Source: Marinobacter sp. S6332 (GTDB lineage Bacteria; Pseudomonadota; Gammaproteobacteria; Pseudomonadales; Oleiphilaceae). Taken from it: a stretch of 64,000 nt of DNA. The stretch spans positions 78,882 to 142,881 of the forward strand of contig NZ_JALKAP010000012.1 in NCBI RefSeq assembly GCF_023016045.1, given 5' to 3'. Every line of letters starts with the position of its first letter. The first letter of the stretch is position 1. The notes below the pieces were generated by a model that saw nothing but the letters and a program-made list of their open reading frames with translations, was not told where the DNA came from and ran no database searches. Of the stretch, positions 11,999-23,429 are shown one piece after another. The translations under genes were made by a program, and so were the position numbers.

Positions 11999-12782
11999 GC
12001 CAGATCAGGCACCATTAGCGCGGGTATCAGGGAAGGCAGTTGTTGACCTTCCAAGTGATCTGTATATCCCGCCAGATGCCTTAGCAGTATTTCTTGAGGC
12101 CTTCGAGGGGCCTCTTGACCTGTTGCTTTATCTCATACGGCGCCAGAACATGGATATTCTGGATATAGATGTTAGTGAGATTACCCGGCAGTACATGGAG
12201 TACATTGGAGCTGTTGAAGCCATGCGCTTTGAGCTGGCTGCGGAATACCTCGTGATGGCAGCCACGCTCGCGGAGATAAAATCCCGTATGCTTCTGCCAA
12301 GGCACGAAGCCGACGAAGATGAAGAGGTAGATCCCCGTGCAGAACTGATTCGAAGGTTGCAACAATACGAGCGCTTTAAGAAGGCCGCGGAAGATATTGA
12401 TTCACTGCCGCGCATGGAACGAGACACCTTTGCCGTATCTGCCTCCTTACCGAAGCTGCCAACGAGCCAGGTGCATCCAGATGTTGATATGCGGGATCTT
12501 CTTCTCGCGCTTCAGGGTGTACTGAACCGGGCTGACCTGTTTACCAGTCACCATGTAGAAAGAGAAAGGTTGTCGACCAGAGAGCGAATGTCCGCCATTT
12601 TGTCTGTATTGCGGGACGACCAGTTTGTCACCTTCCAGAGCCTGTTCACCATTGAAGAAGGTCGGCTTGGAGTGGTTGTCACCTTTCTGGCTACGCTCGA
12701 ACTGGTTAAAGAGCAGTTGATAGAAGTAGTCCAAGCTGAAGTGTTGGGTCCGATTCACGTGCGTGCGCGAGCTGCGCGTTAA
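11991..12782 (+). CDS. scpA: Segregation and condensation protein A
   Basis: ScpA is the kleisin that bridges SMC heads in the bacterial condensin with ScpB. The frame encodes DLYIPPDALAVFLEAFEGPL followed by DLLLYLIRRQNMDILDI, the conserved kleisin N-terminus, and MLLPRHE further on. The first ATG/GTG/TTG in this frame is the TTG at 12123, which lies inside that conserved block and would delete about 20 or more essential residues. Upstream the frame is open back to a TGA at 11985-11987 but holds no standard start. Non-standard candidates are ATC at 11991 (inside the end of trpS), CTG at 12060 and ATC at 12066. I place the start at 11991 tentatively. scpB lies 45 bases downstream. Confidence 0.88.
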   Translation: MDKPDQAPLARVSGKAVVDLPSDLYIPPDALAVFLEAFEGPLDLLLYLIRRQNMDILDIDVSEITRQYMEYIGAVEAMRFELAAEYLVMAATLAEIKSRMLLPRHEADEDEEVDPRAELIRRLQQYERFKKAAEDIDSLPRMERDTFAVSASLPKLPTSQVHPDVDMRDLLLALQGVLNRADLFTSHHVERERLSTRERMSAILSVLRDDQFVTFQSLFTIEEGRLGVVVTFLATLELVKEQLIEVVQAEVLGPIHVRARAAR

Positions 12783-12827
12783 ACGATTACCTAGTGGAAA
12801 GCTGCATAGGGAAACCGGATAGCAATC

Positions 12828-13469
12828 ATGAACGAAGAAGAGCTCTCAAGAATTCAGGCAATTGCCGAGGCAGCGTTACTCGCAGCGGGCAAGCCTCTTT
12901 CCCTTGAGCAGCTAAGAGAGCTCTTTGCAGAAGATGAACGCCCGGCAAGGCAAGTCATGGAACATGTCATGATGCTTCTTGGCAACGCATGCGAAGGCCG
13001 AGGTTTCGAGCTGCGTAAAGTGGCCAGCGGCTTTCGCCTTCAAATTCGGGAAGAGTTTGCTCCTTGGGTTAGTCGGCTATTTGAGGAAAAACCCCAACGC
13101 TACTCCCGTGCTCTGCTGGAAACTCTTGCCCTGATTGCCTATCGACAGCCCATCACCCGCGGTGAGATTGAAGACATCCGAGGTGTTGCGGTAAGCAGCA
13201 ATATCATTCGTACCTTACTTGAGCGAGAGTGGGTACGTGTTGTAGGGCATAGAGACGTTCCAGGCCGACCGGCAATGTATGCGACAACCCGGCAATTTCT
13301 CGATTATTTCAGTCTTTCTGGTTTGGGCCAGTTGCCTCCGTTGTCCGAGATACGGGATCTTGAAGAGATCGGCCGGGAAGTTGAAAAGAATATGCAGGCT
13401 GAGATTGAGTTTGACTCAGCACAGGCGAAGCCAGCGGGCGACAACCCGCCAGACCAGACATTTCACTGA
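12828..13469 (+). CDS. scpB: Segregation and condensation protein B
   Basis: This 213-residue winged-helix protein dimerises and binds ScpA to complete the SMC-ScpAB condensin that compacts and segregates chromosomes. Conserved segments are ALLETLALIAYRQPITRGEIE and VVGHRDVPGRPAMYATT, and it ends in a variable acidic/polar tail. It sits between scpA and rluB, the usual order in many gammaproteobacteria, while smc lies about 3 kb downstream. The ribosome site is weak (GGAT). Confidence 0.96.
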   Translation: MNEEELSRIQAIAEAALLAAGKPLSLEQLRELFAEDERPARQVMEHVMMLLGNACEGRGFELRKVASGFRLQIREEFAPWVSRLFEEKPQRYSRALLETLALIAYRQPITRGEIEDIRGVAVSSNIIRTLLEREWVRVVGHRDVPGRPAMYATTRQFLDYFSLSGLGQLPPLSEIRDLEEIGREVEKNMQAEIEFDSAQAKPAGDNPPDQTFH

Positions 13470-13508
13470 TACCATTCGGGTGTCAGTCAGCGATTAAGGA
13501 TTATGTTC

Positions 13509-14534
13509 ATGGCGTCAGAACGCCCCGGAAGAAAGTCAAAACCGACCGCAAAGCCGGTTGCCGACGCGGTTACGAACGACGGCCCGGAGCGGATTCAGAA
13601 ACTCCTTGCCCGGGCTGGAATCGGCTCGCGTCGAGAGATTGAAGGATGGATGGAGGCAGGCCGACTTACGGTAAATGGTGAGGTGGTGACGCCCGGCCAG
13701 AAAACCACTGTAACCGACCGCTTTGAACTGGACGAAAAACGGCTGGAAGTTGCAGCAGCAGCCGTCACTGTGCGCCGCGTTCTTATCTACAATAAGCCGG
13801 AAGGCGAGGTAACCACCCGTAAAGACCCAGAAGGTCGGCCAACGGTATTTGACCGCCTACCAAGGCTGAAGGATAACCGCTGGATCTCAATCGGTCGGCT
13901 GGATATCAACACCACAGGGCTAGTGCTATTTACTACTGACGGTGAGCTGGCAAACCGCTTGATGCACCCCTCTAGCCAAATTGACCGAGAGTATGCAGTA
14001 CGGGTTTTTGGTGAGGTAGACGATGCCATGATTGAGCGCCTGATGGCGGGTGTGCTGCTCGAGGATGGCATGGCAAAGTTCAGCGATATCAGCCCTGCTG
14101 GTGGCAGTGGAATAAATCGGTGGTTCCATGTGACGCTTTTGGAGGGTCGGAATCGCGAAGTTAGGCGTTTGTGGGAGTCGCAGGGCGTCCGCGTAAGCCG
14201 CCTTAAACGAGTTCGCTATGGCCCAGTTTTCCTGCCTAGCAGACTGACGCTGGGTAAATGGGAAGAGCTGGATCAGAAAACAGTGGATATTATTAGTAGC
14301 ACTGTTGGGCTTACCTCAATCGATATACCCCAAAAAACCCCTGATGAACAAGCCGCTCACGATCGCCAAAGAAGGAAGAGCCCGGGCAGCGGAGGCAAGA
14401 AAACAGGAGGTCGGCGCTGGGATGTAAGCGACACAAAACCTGCGCGTAAAGGCGGAGCTGATAAGCCCCGTGGAGGTGCCAGCAAACCTCAAAGAGGTTC
14501 TGGTAGGCCTCGTAAGTCGCATACCGACAGATAA
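13509..14534 (+). CDS. rluB: 23S rRNA pseudouridine synthase B
   Basis: RluB makes pseudouridine at position 2605 of 23S rRNA (E. coli numbering). An S4-like RNA-binding domain (about 25-85, RIQKLLARAGIGSRREIE) precedes the RsuA/RluB catalytic domain with SIGRLDINTTGLVLFT, whose Asp is catalytic. The C-terminal 60 or so residues are a basic, low-complexity Lys/Arg/Gly tail, common in RluB. The ATG at 13509 has AAGGA eight bases upstream; the ATG at 13503 is only two bases from it, so the later start is preferred (341 residues). Confidence 0.94.
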   Translation: MASERPGRKSKPTAKPVADAVTNDGPERIQKLLARAGIGSRREIEGWMEAGRLTVNGEVVTPGQKTTVTDRFELDEKRLEVAAAAVTVRRVLIYNKPEGEVTTRKDPEGRPTVFDRLPRLKDNRWISIGRLDINTTGLVLFTTDGELANRLMHPSSQIDREYAVRVFGEVDDAMIERLMAGVLLEDGMAKFSDISPAGGSGINRWFHVTLLEGRNREVRRLWESQGVRVSRLKRVRYGPVFLPSRLTLGKWEELDQKTVDIISSTVGLTSIDIPQKTPDEQAAHDRQRRKSPGSGGKKTGGRRWDVSDTKPARKGGADKPRGGASKPQRGSGRPRKSHTDR

Positions 14535-14576
14535 ACTGTGGGGTATATAGCCTGATTGCTCTCTCGCTCAGGCTAT

Positions 14577-15503
14577 TCAACCGATGCTTGCAAAAACCCG
14601 AGTACAGTTCCTGCCTTGATCTTTCGCTCTGTACAATGCCTCATCGGCGCGTGCTACCCACTGGCTTGCACCTTCTTCTGATAGATGTCTAGCAACACCA
14701 CAGCTTATGGTTACAGAGAGTTTGGTTCCGCCGCAATCGACTTTTAAATCAGCAACGGCGTTTCGTACACGTTCGGCAACGTCTCGTGCTTCGTGTTCGC
14801 CGGTGTGTGGCAGCAAAATGGCAAACTCCTCACCGCCAAACCGGTAAACGCTATCAGAGCTTCTGATTGCGTTCGCAAGGGCTTCTGCTGTCATTTGCAA
14901 CACATGATCACCCACAACATGCCCATGCTGGTCGTTCACTGCTTTGAAATGGTCAAGGTCGCATAGAACTAATGAATACTCTTCGCCATGGCGGTCTGAT
15001 AGCAAGCTTGCGCGCTGAAGATGCTCATCCAGTGCTCGCTTGTTTGGAATGGAGGTCAGTGAATCTGTCAGAGCCGCTTGCTCAATGGCAATAAATTGGC
15101 AGGCGTTGCGTAAGGGGCAAATAGCCGCACTGATAAACATCTCAATACCTTGTAGTTCTTCATCAGAGAACTTCTGCCGACGGTTTAGGGTAAGAGTGCC
15201 GTAGCAAATGCCTTCCAGATTTAGGCGGTATTCGCAACGGTGCGGGCCACCCATGCCGGTTGCAAACACAAAGTCGCGATGCGCTATTTGATGGCGGTAG
15301 TTTAAAGCGTCGAACGGGATAGTGTCCCGTAACTCTTCTGCCAGAATGCCAAGCTGGGTTTCCAGAGAGAGTGTTGTAGATAGGCGCCGTGTTAGTTTTG
15401 TGAGAGGGTCGGGGGTATTTGACCATCCCTCAAACGACTGCCGAAGTGCAGCCAGATTTCTTGGCTGAGTGGTGGTTCGCTGTATCGACGGTATGTTTTT
15501 CAC
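14577..15503 (-). CDS. GGDEF-domain diguanylate cyclase with GAF-like sensor
   Basis: This 308-residue protein probably makes cyclic di-GMP from two GTP. The N-terminal 150 residues look like a GAF-type sensor (TIPFDALNYRH... LEGICYGTLTL), without membrane segments, so it is probably cytosolic. The C-terminal half is a GGDEF domain with LTDSLTSIPNKRALDEHL at its start and an intact active site, FGGEEF, near residue 225. No EAL domain and no clear RxxD inhibitory site were found. It starts with GTG at 15503 behind a GAGAG sequence, and is convergent with rluB. The sensed signal is unknown. Confidence 0.92.
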   Translation of the reverse strand: MKNIPSIQRTTTQPRNLAALRQSFEGWSNTPDPLTKLTRRLSTTLSLETQLGILAEELRDTIPFDALNYRHQIAHRDFVFATGMGGPHRCEYRLNLEGICYGTLTLNRRQKFSDEELQGIEMFISAAICPLRNACQFIAIEQAALTDSLTSIPNKRALDEHLQRASLLSDRHGEEYSLVLCDLDHFKAVNDQHGHVVGDHVLQMTAEALANAIRSSDSVYRFGGEEFAILLPHTGEHEARDVAERVRNAVADLKVDCGGTKLSVTISCGVARHLSEEGASQWVARADEALYRAKDQGRNCTRVFASIG

Positions 15504-15789
15504 TACGGCTCACTCTCTTTCAAAGTGTATCAGTGCTTTTCCAGAATAAAGCATCGATCATGCCATTTATAAAATGCCGAATAATAACAATAATATAAGT
15601 CGATAACATAAAGTGATTTAGCTTCCAGATATCCTCTACGGTGCGCAAGCGTCAAAAATACGACAAGCTCCTTCCCACTGCGGCACCCACGGGAGTGAAA
15701 TGCATTTCTAAGGGGTGGGGATGAAGAATGCCTGTGGTAAACTGACCGACTTGTTTCCGCGTTGTTTCCAGAAGTGAGCACTATTTCGT

Positions 15790-16473
15790 ATGACGTTCCA
15801 GGCCCCAGAAAGTCTTTCCGAACAGATCGCCCAACATTTGGGCCAGCGGATTGTTACGCGGGATCTGATGCCCGGTGCCAGAATTCAGGAGCTTAAAGTT
15901 GCGAGCGACCTTAATGTAAGCAGAGGGTCGGTACGGGAAGCCCTGTTGATCTTGGAGCGTAGGCATTTGATTCAAATCTTCCCGCGCAGAGGCGCTGTGG
16001 TTTCAAGCCTAACGGTTGCCAGCGTCAACAATCTTTATGATATTTATATTGACTTGCTTTGCATGCTCGGGCGCAAAATTGTTGAACGTTGGGCAGGTGA
16101 TGAGCTGCGCGGCGTCATGGGTCGGGTTCGGGAAGTTGAGACTGTTGTTCAGGCTGTAAACTCAACCGGGCCAGATTCTGCCGAAAAAGTCATCGAAGCG
16201 GGTTTTGGGGTAATGCGTTACGCCTATGAACTGGTTGATAACCCGTTTTTGGAGGAAACGCTGGAAAATTTCCGGCCTGCGATCAGCCGCACCTATTTCG
16301 TTGCGCTTGAGAACTTTCGAGACGGCATAGGGCAGACTGCTGTCTTTTTCCGGCGCTTGGGTGACGCAGCTTTGAGTGGAGATGCTGAACGGCTTCAGTC
16401 TGCAATACAGGCCTTCGGTGAGCACCAGAGACAACAGGTTTTGAGTATTCTCATGGAGGAGGAGAGCGCGTGA
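15790..16473 (+). CDS. GntR-family regulator, FCD-like effector domain
   Basis: This is a 227-residue transcription factor with an N-terminal winged helix (about 10-75; LSEQIAQHLGQRIVTRDLMP, VSRGSVREALLILERR) and an all-helical C-terminal domain of the FadR/FCD kind. It is one base upstream of smc, and the smc ribosome site (AGGAGGAG) lies within its last codons, so the two are probably translated together. The ligand cannot be told from sequence. The FCD metal-binding histidines are not obvious, so the effector fold may have diverged. Confidence 0.87.
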   Translation: MTFQAPESLSEQIAQHLGQRIVTRDLMPGARIQELKVASDLNVSRGSVREALLILERRHLIQIFPRRGAVVSSLTVASVNNLYDIYIDLLCMLGRKIVERWAGDELRGVMGRVREVETVVQAVNSTGPDSAEKVIEAGFGVMRYAYELVDNPFLEETLENFRPAISRTYFVALENFRDGIGQTAVFFRRLGDAALSGDAERLQSAIQAFGEHQRQQVLSILMEEESA

Positions 16474-16474
16474 C

Positions 16475-19400
16475 ATGCGCCTGAAGTCGATCAAGTTGGC
16501 CGGATTCAAATCCTTTGTTGATCCCACCACAGTGCCTTTTCCGACTAATCTGACAGCCGTGGTTGGGCCTAATGGTTGTGGCAAATCCAATATTATTGAT
16601 GCCGTTCGCTGGGTGATGGGAGAGAGCTCGGCCAAGTATTTACGCGGCGAATCCATGACAGACGTTATCTTTAACGGCTCCAGCGCCCGCAAGCCCGTAG
16701 GTCAAGCTTCTATAGAACTGGTATTTGACAATAGTGACGGCTCTGCGCCCGGCGAGTTCGTTCGCTTTAATGAGATCTCCGTACGCCGGCGGGTATCCCG
16801 GGAAGGGCAGTCCGAGTATTTCCTTAATGGCTCTAAATGCCGTCGCCGTGATATTACAGACTTGTTTCTAGGCACCGGCCTCGGCCCCCGCAGCTACGCC
16901 ATTATCGAGCAAGGCATGATCTCGCGGCTGATAGAAGCCAAGCCGGAAGAGCTGCGCATTTATATCGAGGAAGCCGCGGGCATTTCGAAGTACAAGGAGC
17001 GCCGCCGGGAAACCGAAAACCGCATGCGCCGCACTCAGGAAAACCTTGAGCGCCTAACCGACCTTCGTGAGGAGCTGGGACGACAGTTACAGCACCTCGA
17101 ACGGCAGGCTGCTGCCGCAGAAAAGTACAGGGCATACAAGCAGGAAGAGCGCCAGAAAAAAGCCGAGCTTACGGTTCTGCGTTGGCAATCACTAGATAAG
17201 GATCTACAGGCCTGGCGCAGCAAAATCCGCGATACGGAGCTAGAGCTTGAGAAACAGCTCACCGAACGCATAGGCTTGGAAACCTCTCTGGAATCCCTTC
17301 GTGACAGCCACCATGAACGCACAGAGCACTTCAACCGGGCGCAGGCGCGTTATTATGAAGCTGGCGCTGACATTGCCCGTATTGAGCAAAGCCTTGAACA
17401 TCAACGCGAAAGAAGTCGCCAGACGGCTGCGGAGCTGGATCAGGCGATGGCTAACCAGCGAGAACTCGCGCGGGAATTGAGTCAGGACGAAGAAAAGCTC
17501 TCTGCGATACGGGAAGAGCTGGAGATGATTGAGCCGGAACAGGAAGCTCTGGCTGTTCGCTCTGAGGAGTCGGGAGAGAAGCTTCAGCAAGCGGAAGAGG
17601 CCATGCGCGAATGGCAGCAGCGTTGGGAAGAGTTCAGTTCACGCTCTGCCGATGCCCGCCGCGAAGCAGAGCTTGCCCAATCTCGTATCGTATCTCTTGA
17701 GCAAGCCATAGACCAACTGTTAGCTCGCCAGCGTAAGCTCCAAGACGAACAGGCGCAATTGGATGGCCAGGTTGATCGGGACGAACTGCATGAGCTCCAA
17801 GAACAACAAGAGGTCTTGGAATTGCAGCGTGAAGAAGCGGCCGAGCGAATTGAATCGGTTCAGGGGGAGCTTCAGGATGCCAAGCAAAACGAGCGCGATA
17901 CCGAACAAGCTCTGACCGGTGCCCGACAGAAGGTACAAAGCCTACAAGCTGCACTGGAATCTCAACAAACGCTGCTTGATGAACAGATGGGTGGACAAGA
18001 TGATGTGCAACAGGCATGGCTGGCAGAGCATGGTTTAGTAGATCTTCCTCGTGTGGCCGGCAAACTTCAGATAGAGGATGGCTGGGAGTTCGCGTTAGAG
18101 CAGATCATTGGGCGCTTTAGTCAGGGGCTACTGTTGCCAAGCATCGACGCACTTTCTCGGGCATTGCAGGAGGCGCCGAAGGGTCTTGCCGTTATACAGG
18201 CGAGCTCCGAAGACAGCATTCCAGCGGCTTCTGGGGATGTATTGGCCTCTAAAGTGCGCGGTGTGGAAGCTATTGGTTCTATGCTCACGGGAATCGGAGT
18301 GGCTGAGTCCCTCGCCGATGCGCTAGACAAGAGGTCAGGGCTGGCAAAAGGCAATAGTATCATCACTCGTGAGGGTGTTTGGGTAGCTCGTGATTGGGTG
18401 CGGATGCCTGAATCCGATGCCAGCCAAATTGGTGTTATTGAGCGGCAGAAAAAAGTGGATGCCTTGGCCGAGCAGCTTGCACTGGCGGAGGAGTCACTGG
18501 AAGAAGCAATAGCTCGTCATGAAGCGCTGCAGGAACGAACAGAAAGGGCGGAATCCGTAAGAGATGAGGCACAGGCAAGGCTGAGCGAAACCGATCGCGA
18601 GCTCAGCTTAGTCGCCTCCAAAATGAGCGGACTGCGTGCCCGTGCCGAGCAGATTGATGTGCGACTTACTCGGATTCACGAAGAAGCGTCAGACGTAGCA
18701 CTGAATCTGGAAACTCAGCAGGAAAACCTTAGTATCGCCAGAGACGACTGGCAACAGGCGTTGGCTTTGACGGAAGACGGTGATGACGAAAAAGAGCGCT
18801 TGCTTGAACAACGGGACATTCGGCGGGAGAAACTTGACGGATTGCGTCAGGAGGCTCGCCATGATCGTGACCACGCTCACCAACTTCAATTGCAGCTCCA
18901 AACTCTTGCTAGTCAACGTGATGGCCTAAGCCAAACCATAGACCGCATGCAAATGCAGAAAGAGCGTCTGGAAGAGCGCTTGGAAATCCTTAGGGAGTCC
19001 AGAGAGGGTGCGGAAGAACCCATGGAAGACCTGCAAATGCAACTCGAAGGTTTGCTGGATCGCCGGTTAGCTGAGGAAGAGAAGCTTGGTGTAGCCCGTG
19101 ATGCCTTGGAAGAAATTGACCGAGAAGTGCGGGAGAAAGAGCAGGGCAGAAGCGGTACAGATCACCGGATTCAAGACGTTCGCTCCAAACTGGAAAAGCT
19201 GAAAATGGAATCCCAAGCGCTGGAGATTCGTGCCAGTAACCACATTGAGCAACTTGGTGAGCTGAACGTAAAACTGCAAGACATCCTACCCCAGTTACCT
19301 GAGGATGCCAGTCAGGACGAATGGGCAGCGGAGCTGGAGAAAATTGGAAATCGCATTCAGCGCCTTGGCGCCATCAACCTAGCGGCGATAGACGAGTATC

Positions 19401-19978
19401 AGGTTCAAAGTGAGCGTAAAACCTACCTCGACAGCCAGCACGACGACCTGACAGAAGCACTCGATATACTTGATACGGCTATCCGCAAAATCGATCGGGA
19501 AACCCGGCAGCGCTTCAAAGAAACCTTTGATCAGGTAAATGGGGGTTTGCAGGCCCTTTTCCCGAAAGTGTTCGGTGGAGGCAATGCCTATCTAGAGCTG
19601 ACCGGTGAGGACCTTCTGGAAACCGGTGTGGCGATCATGGCTCGCCCGCCGGGAAAAAAGAACAGCACTATCCATTTGTTGTCCGGTGGCGAAAAGGCAC
19701 TCACTGCCATTGCGCTGGTATTCTCCATTTTCCAGCTCAATCCGGCACCTTTCTGTATGCTGGATGAGGTGGACGCCCCCCTCGATGATGCGAACGTTGG
19801 CCGGTATGCCAGTCTGGTCAAAGAAATGTCGAAACAGGTACAATTTATATACATAACCCATAATAAGATCGCTATGGAAATGGCGGATCAACTTATGGGG
19901 GTTACAATGCACGAGCCCGGTTGTTCGCGCTTGGTTACCGTTGATGTTGAAGAGGCGGCCGCTTTGGCAGAAGCCTAG
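16475..19978 (+). CDS. smc: Chromosome partition protein SMC
   Basis: This 1167-residue ATPase forms the core of the SMC-ScpAB condensin; both partners are encoded at 12-13.5 kb. The Walker A motif GPNGCGKSN (31-39) is N-terminal. Long coiled coils (about 170-500 and 680-1000) flank a hinge near residues 510-660. The C-terminal head has the signature LSGGEKAL near 1069 and Walker B FCMLDEVDAPLDD near 1093. It is a true SMC rather than MukB by length and signature. The start is the ATG one base after the GntR stop, behind a strong AGGAGGAG. Confidence 0.97.
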   Translation: MRLKSIKLAGFKSFVDPTTVPFPTNLTAVVGPNGCGKSNIIDAVRWVMGESSAKYLRGESMTDVIFNGSSARKPVGQASIELVFDNSDGSAPGEFVRFNEISVRRRVSREGQSEYFLNGSKCRRRDITDLFLGTGLGPRSYAIIEQGMISRLIEAKPEELRIYIEEAAGISKYKERRRETENRMRRTQENLERLTDLREELGRQLQHLERQAAAAEKYRAYKQEERQKKAELTVLRWQSLDKDLQAWRSKIRDTELELEKQLTERIGLETSLESLRDSHHERTEHFNRAQARYYEAGADIARIEQSLEHQRERSRQTAAELDQAMANQRELARELSQDEEKLSAIREELEMIEPEQEALAVRSEESGEKLQQAEEAMREWQQRWEEFSSRSADARREAELAQSRIVSLEQAIDQLLARQRKLQDEQAQLDGQVDRDELHELQEQQEVLELQREEAAERIESVQGELQDAKQNERDTEQALTGARQKVQSLQAALESQQTLLDEQMGGQDDVQQAWLAEHGLVDLPRVAGKLQIEDGWEFALEQIIGRFSQGLLLPSIDALSRALQEAPKGLAVIQASSEDSIPAASGDVLASKVRGVEAIGSMLTGIGVAESLADALDKRSGLAKGNSIITREGVWVARDWVRMPESDASQIGVIERQKKVDALAEQLALAEESLEEAIARHEALQERTERAESVRDEAQARLSETDRELSLVASKMSGLRARAEQIDVRLTRIHEEASDVALNLETQQENLSIARDDWQQALALTEDGDDEKERLLEQRDIRREKLDGLRQEARHDRDHAHQLQLQLQTLASQRDGLSQTIDRMQMQKERLEERLEILRESREGAEEPMEDLQMQLEGLLDRRLAEEEKLGVARDALEEIDREVREKEQGRSGTDHRIQDVRSKLEKLKMESQALEIRASNHIEQLGELNVKLQDILPQLPEDASQDEWAAELEKIGNRIQRLGAINLAAIDEYQVQSERKTYLDSQHDDLTEALDILDTAIRKIDRETRQRFKETFDQVNGGLQALFPKVFGGGNAYLELTGEDLLETGVAIMARPPGKKNSTIHLLSGGEKALTAIALVFSIFQLNPAPFCMLDEVDAPLDDANVGRYASLVKEMSKQVQFIYITHNKIAMEMADQLMGVTMHEPGCSRLVTVDVEEAAALAEA

Positions 19979-20151
19979 AGTTCCGCCTGTTTACGCAAGG
20001 CGGGCAGTAGCTGGCCAGAAAACCGCCAAGAATGACAAAAAGGCCATGTGATGCGGCTTTGCGTTGTATTCAGTACCGGCTTTTTTTAGAGTAGCAGCCG
20101 GAGCCCTTTTATTCGCTTCCGGATCTGATCTGCAAACAGGACAGCAGCACT

Positions 20152-21159
20152 ATGTCACTTAGGGAATGGTTAATTGCCATCGGCACCCTTGTTATTATCG
20201 GTATTGTAATAGACGGCTTGAGGCGCATGCGTCGGGCCCGCAAAGAATCTATTGCGATTTCTTCCGGGATGGGCGTTGATGACTTAAAAGAATCCCCGCT
20301 GGATGAGTATCATAACCCCGAGCTTCCTAACGGTGGAGCGAGGCCAATTTCAAATGATACTTTGGAAGAACGCGGCTATGTGCGGCGTGAAAAGCCCTCT
20401 CGTTTTCGTGCTCCGCAGCAAAAGCCGACCCGGCCCGTTCGTGAAACTCAGGGGAAATGTACTTCTGAGCTTGATGAACCCCTTCCAAATGAGGAGGGTG
20501 TATGGGCACAAGAGCAAATAGATGAGGATGTGGGCGACTCCGGCTTTTCCTCCGTTGAGCAAGACGAACTGACCGCTGATACTGGCTGGGGCGCGGAAGA
20601 TGAAGAACTGTCATCGCCGGAAATACCAGCTGAAGCGATCACCGATGTTGAAGAAGATACTGCGCGCCGTGAGCCGCAACCTAGTGATGGCCCGGAGCAA
20701 CCACTAGCGGGAGCTAACCGACCGGAAGCCCGCGAGGTGATCGTGATTAACGTGCTTGCCCGTCAGGGTGAGGACTTCAGCGGAGCAGCCCTGCAGAAAC
20801 TGTTTGAAGCCTGTGGACTAGCCCATGGCGATATGGACATCTACCACCGTCATGAGGCAGAGGATACTACTACTCCGGTGCAATTCAGTGTCGCTAACGC
20901 CGTAGAACCTGGCACTTTCAAGCCTAATAACGTAGCGGCTATGACAACGCCGGGCATCAGCTTTTTTATGAGCATGCCAGGGCCGACGAATGCATTGCAG
21001 GCCTTTGAGTTTATGCTCGAAACTGCGCAATGCGTTGTGCGTAACCTTGGAGGTGAACTCAAGGATGAACGCCGCAGCGTGATGACGGCCCAGACAATAG
21101 AGCATTGCCGACAGCGAATCCGTGAATTTGAGCGCAAGCAGCGTTCACCACGCCACTGA
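20152..21159 (+). CDS. zipA: Cell division protein ZipA
   Basis: ZipA anchors FtsZ rings to the inner membrane. It has a short N-terminal membrane segment (about residues 5-22, LIAIGTLVIIGIVIDGL), then a basic stretch, a long acidic/Pro-rich linker (about 40-195), and the globular FtsZ-binding domain (about 196-325, EVIVINVLARQGEDFSG). The 335-residue length is normal. It follows smc after 173 bases. That gap holds two hairpin-forming pairs, CCGCCT/AGGCGG at 19983-20003 and CCGGCT/AGCCGG at 20076-20101, which may end part of the smc transcript. The smc-zipA-ligA order is conserved in related genomes as I recall. Confidence 0.94.
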   Translation: MSLREWLIAIGTLVIIGIVIDGLRRMRRARKESIAISSGMGVDDLKESPLDEYHNPELPNGGARPISNDTLEERGYVRREKPSRFRAPQQKPTRPVRETQGKCTSELDEPLPNEEGVWAQEQIDEDVGDSGFSSVEQDELTADTGWGAEDEELSSPEIPAEAITDVEEDTARREPQPSDGPEQPLAGANRPEAREVIVINVLARQGEDFSGAALQKLFEACGLAHGDMDIYHRHEAEDTTTPVQFSVANAVEPGTFKPNNVAAMTTPGISFFMSMPGPTNALQAFEFMLETAQCVVRNLGGELKDERRSVMTAQTIEHCRQRIREFERKQRSPRH

Positions 21160-21184
21160 GTTGGGCGGGGTCAGAACTGAAATA

Positions 21185-23279
<2,095 letters not shown>

Positions 23280-23429
23280 TACGCAGACCGATGAATCTGA
23301 GAACTCGCGCAGATACCCCGTTTCCGAAAGTGGCTAACATGGCTGCATTCTGTAACCGTGTGTTATCGGTGGCTCACGCCAGCACCCACGCACTGCCATA
23401 AAAACAATGTTCTGAAACGGATTTTTTCC

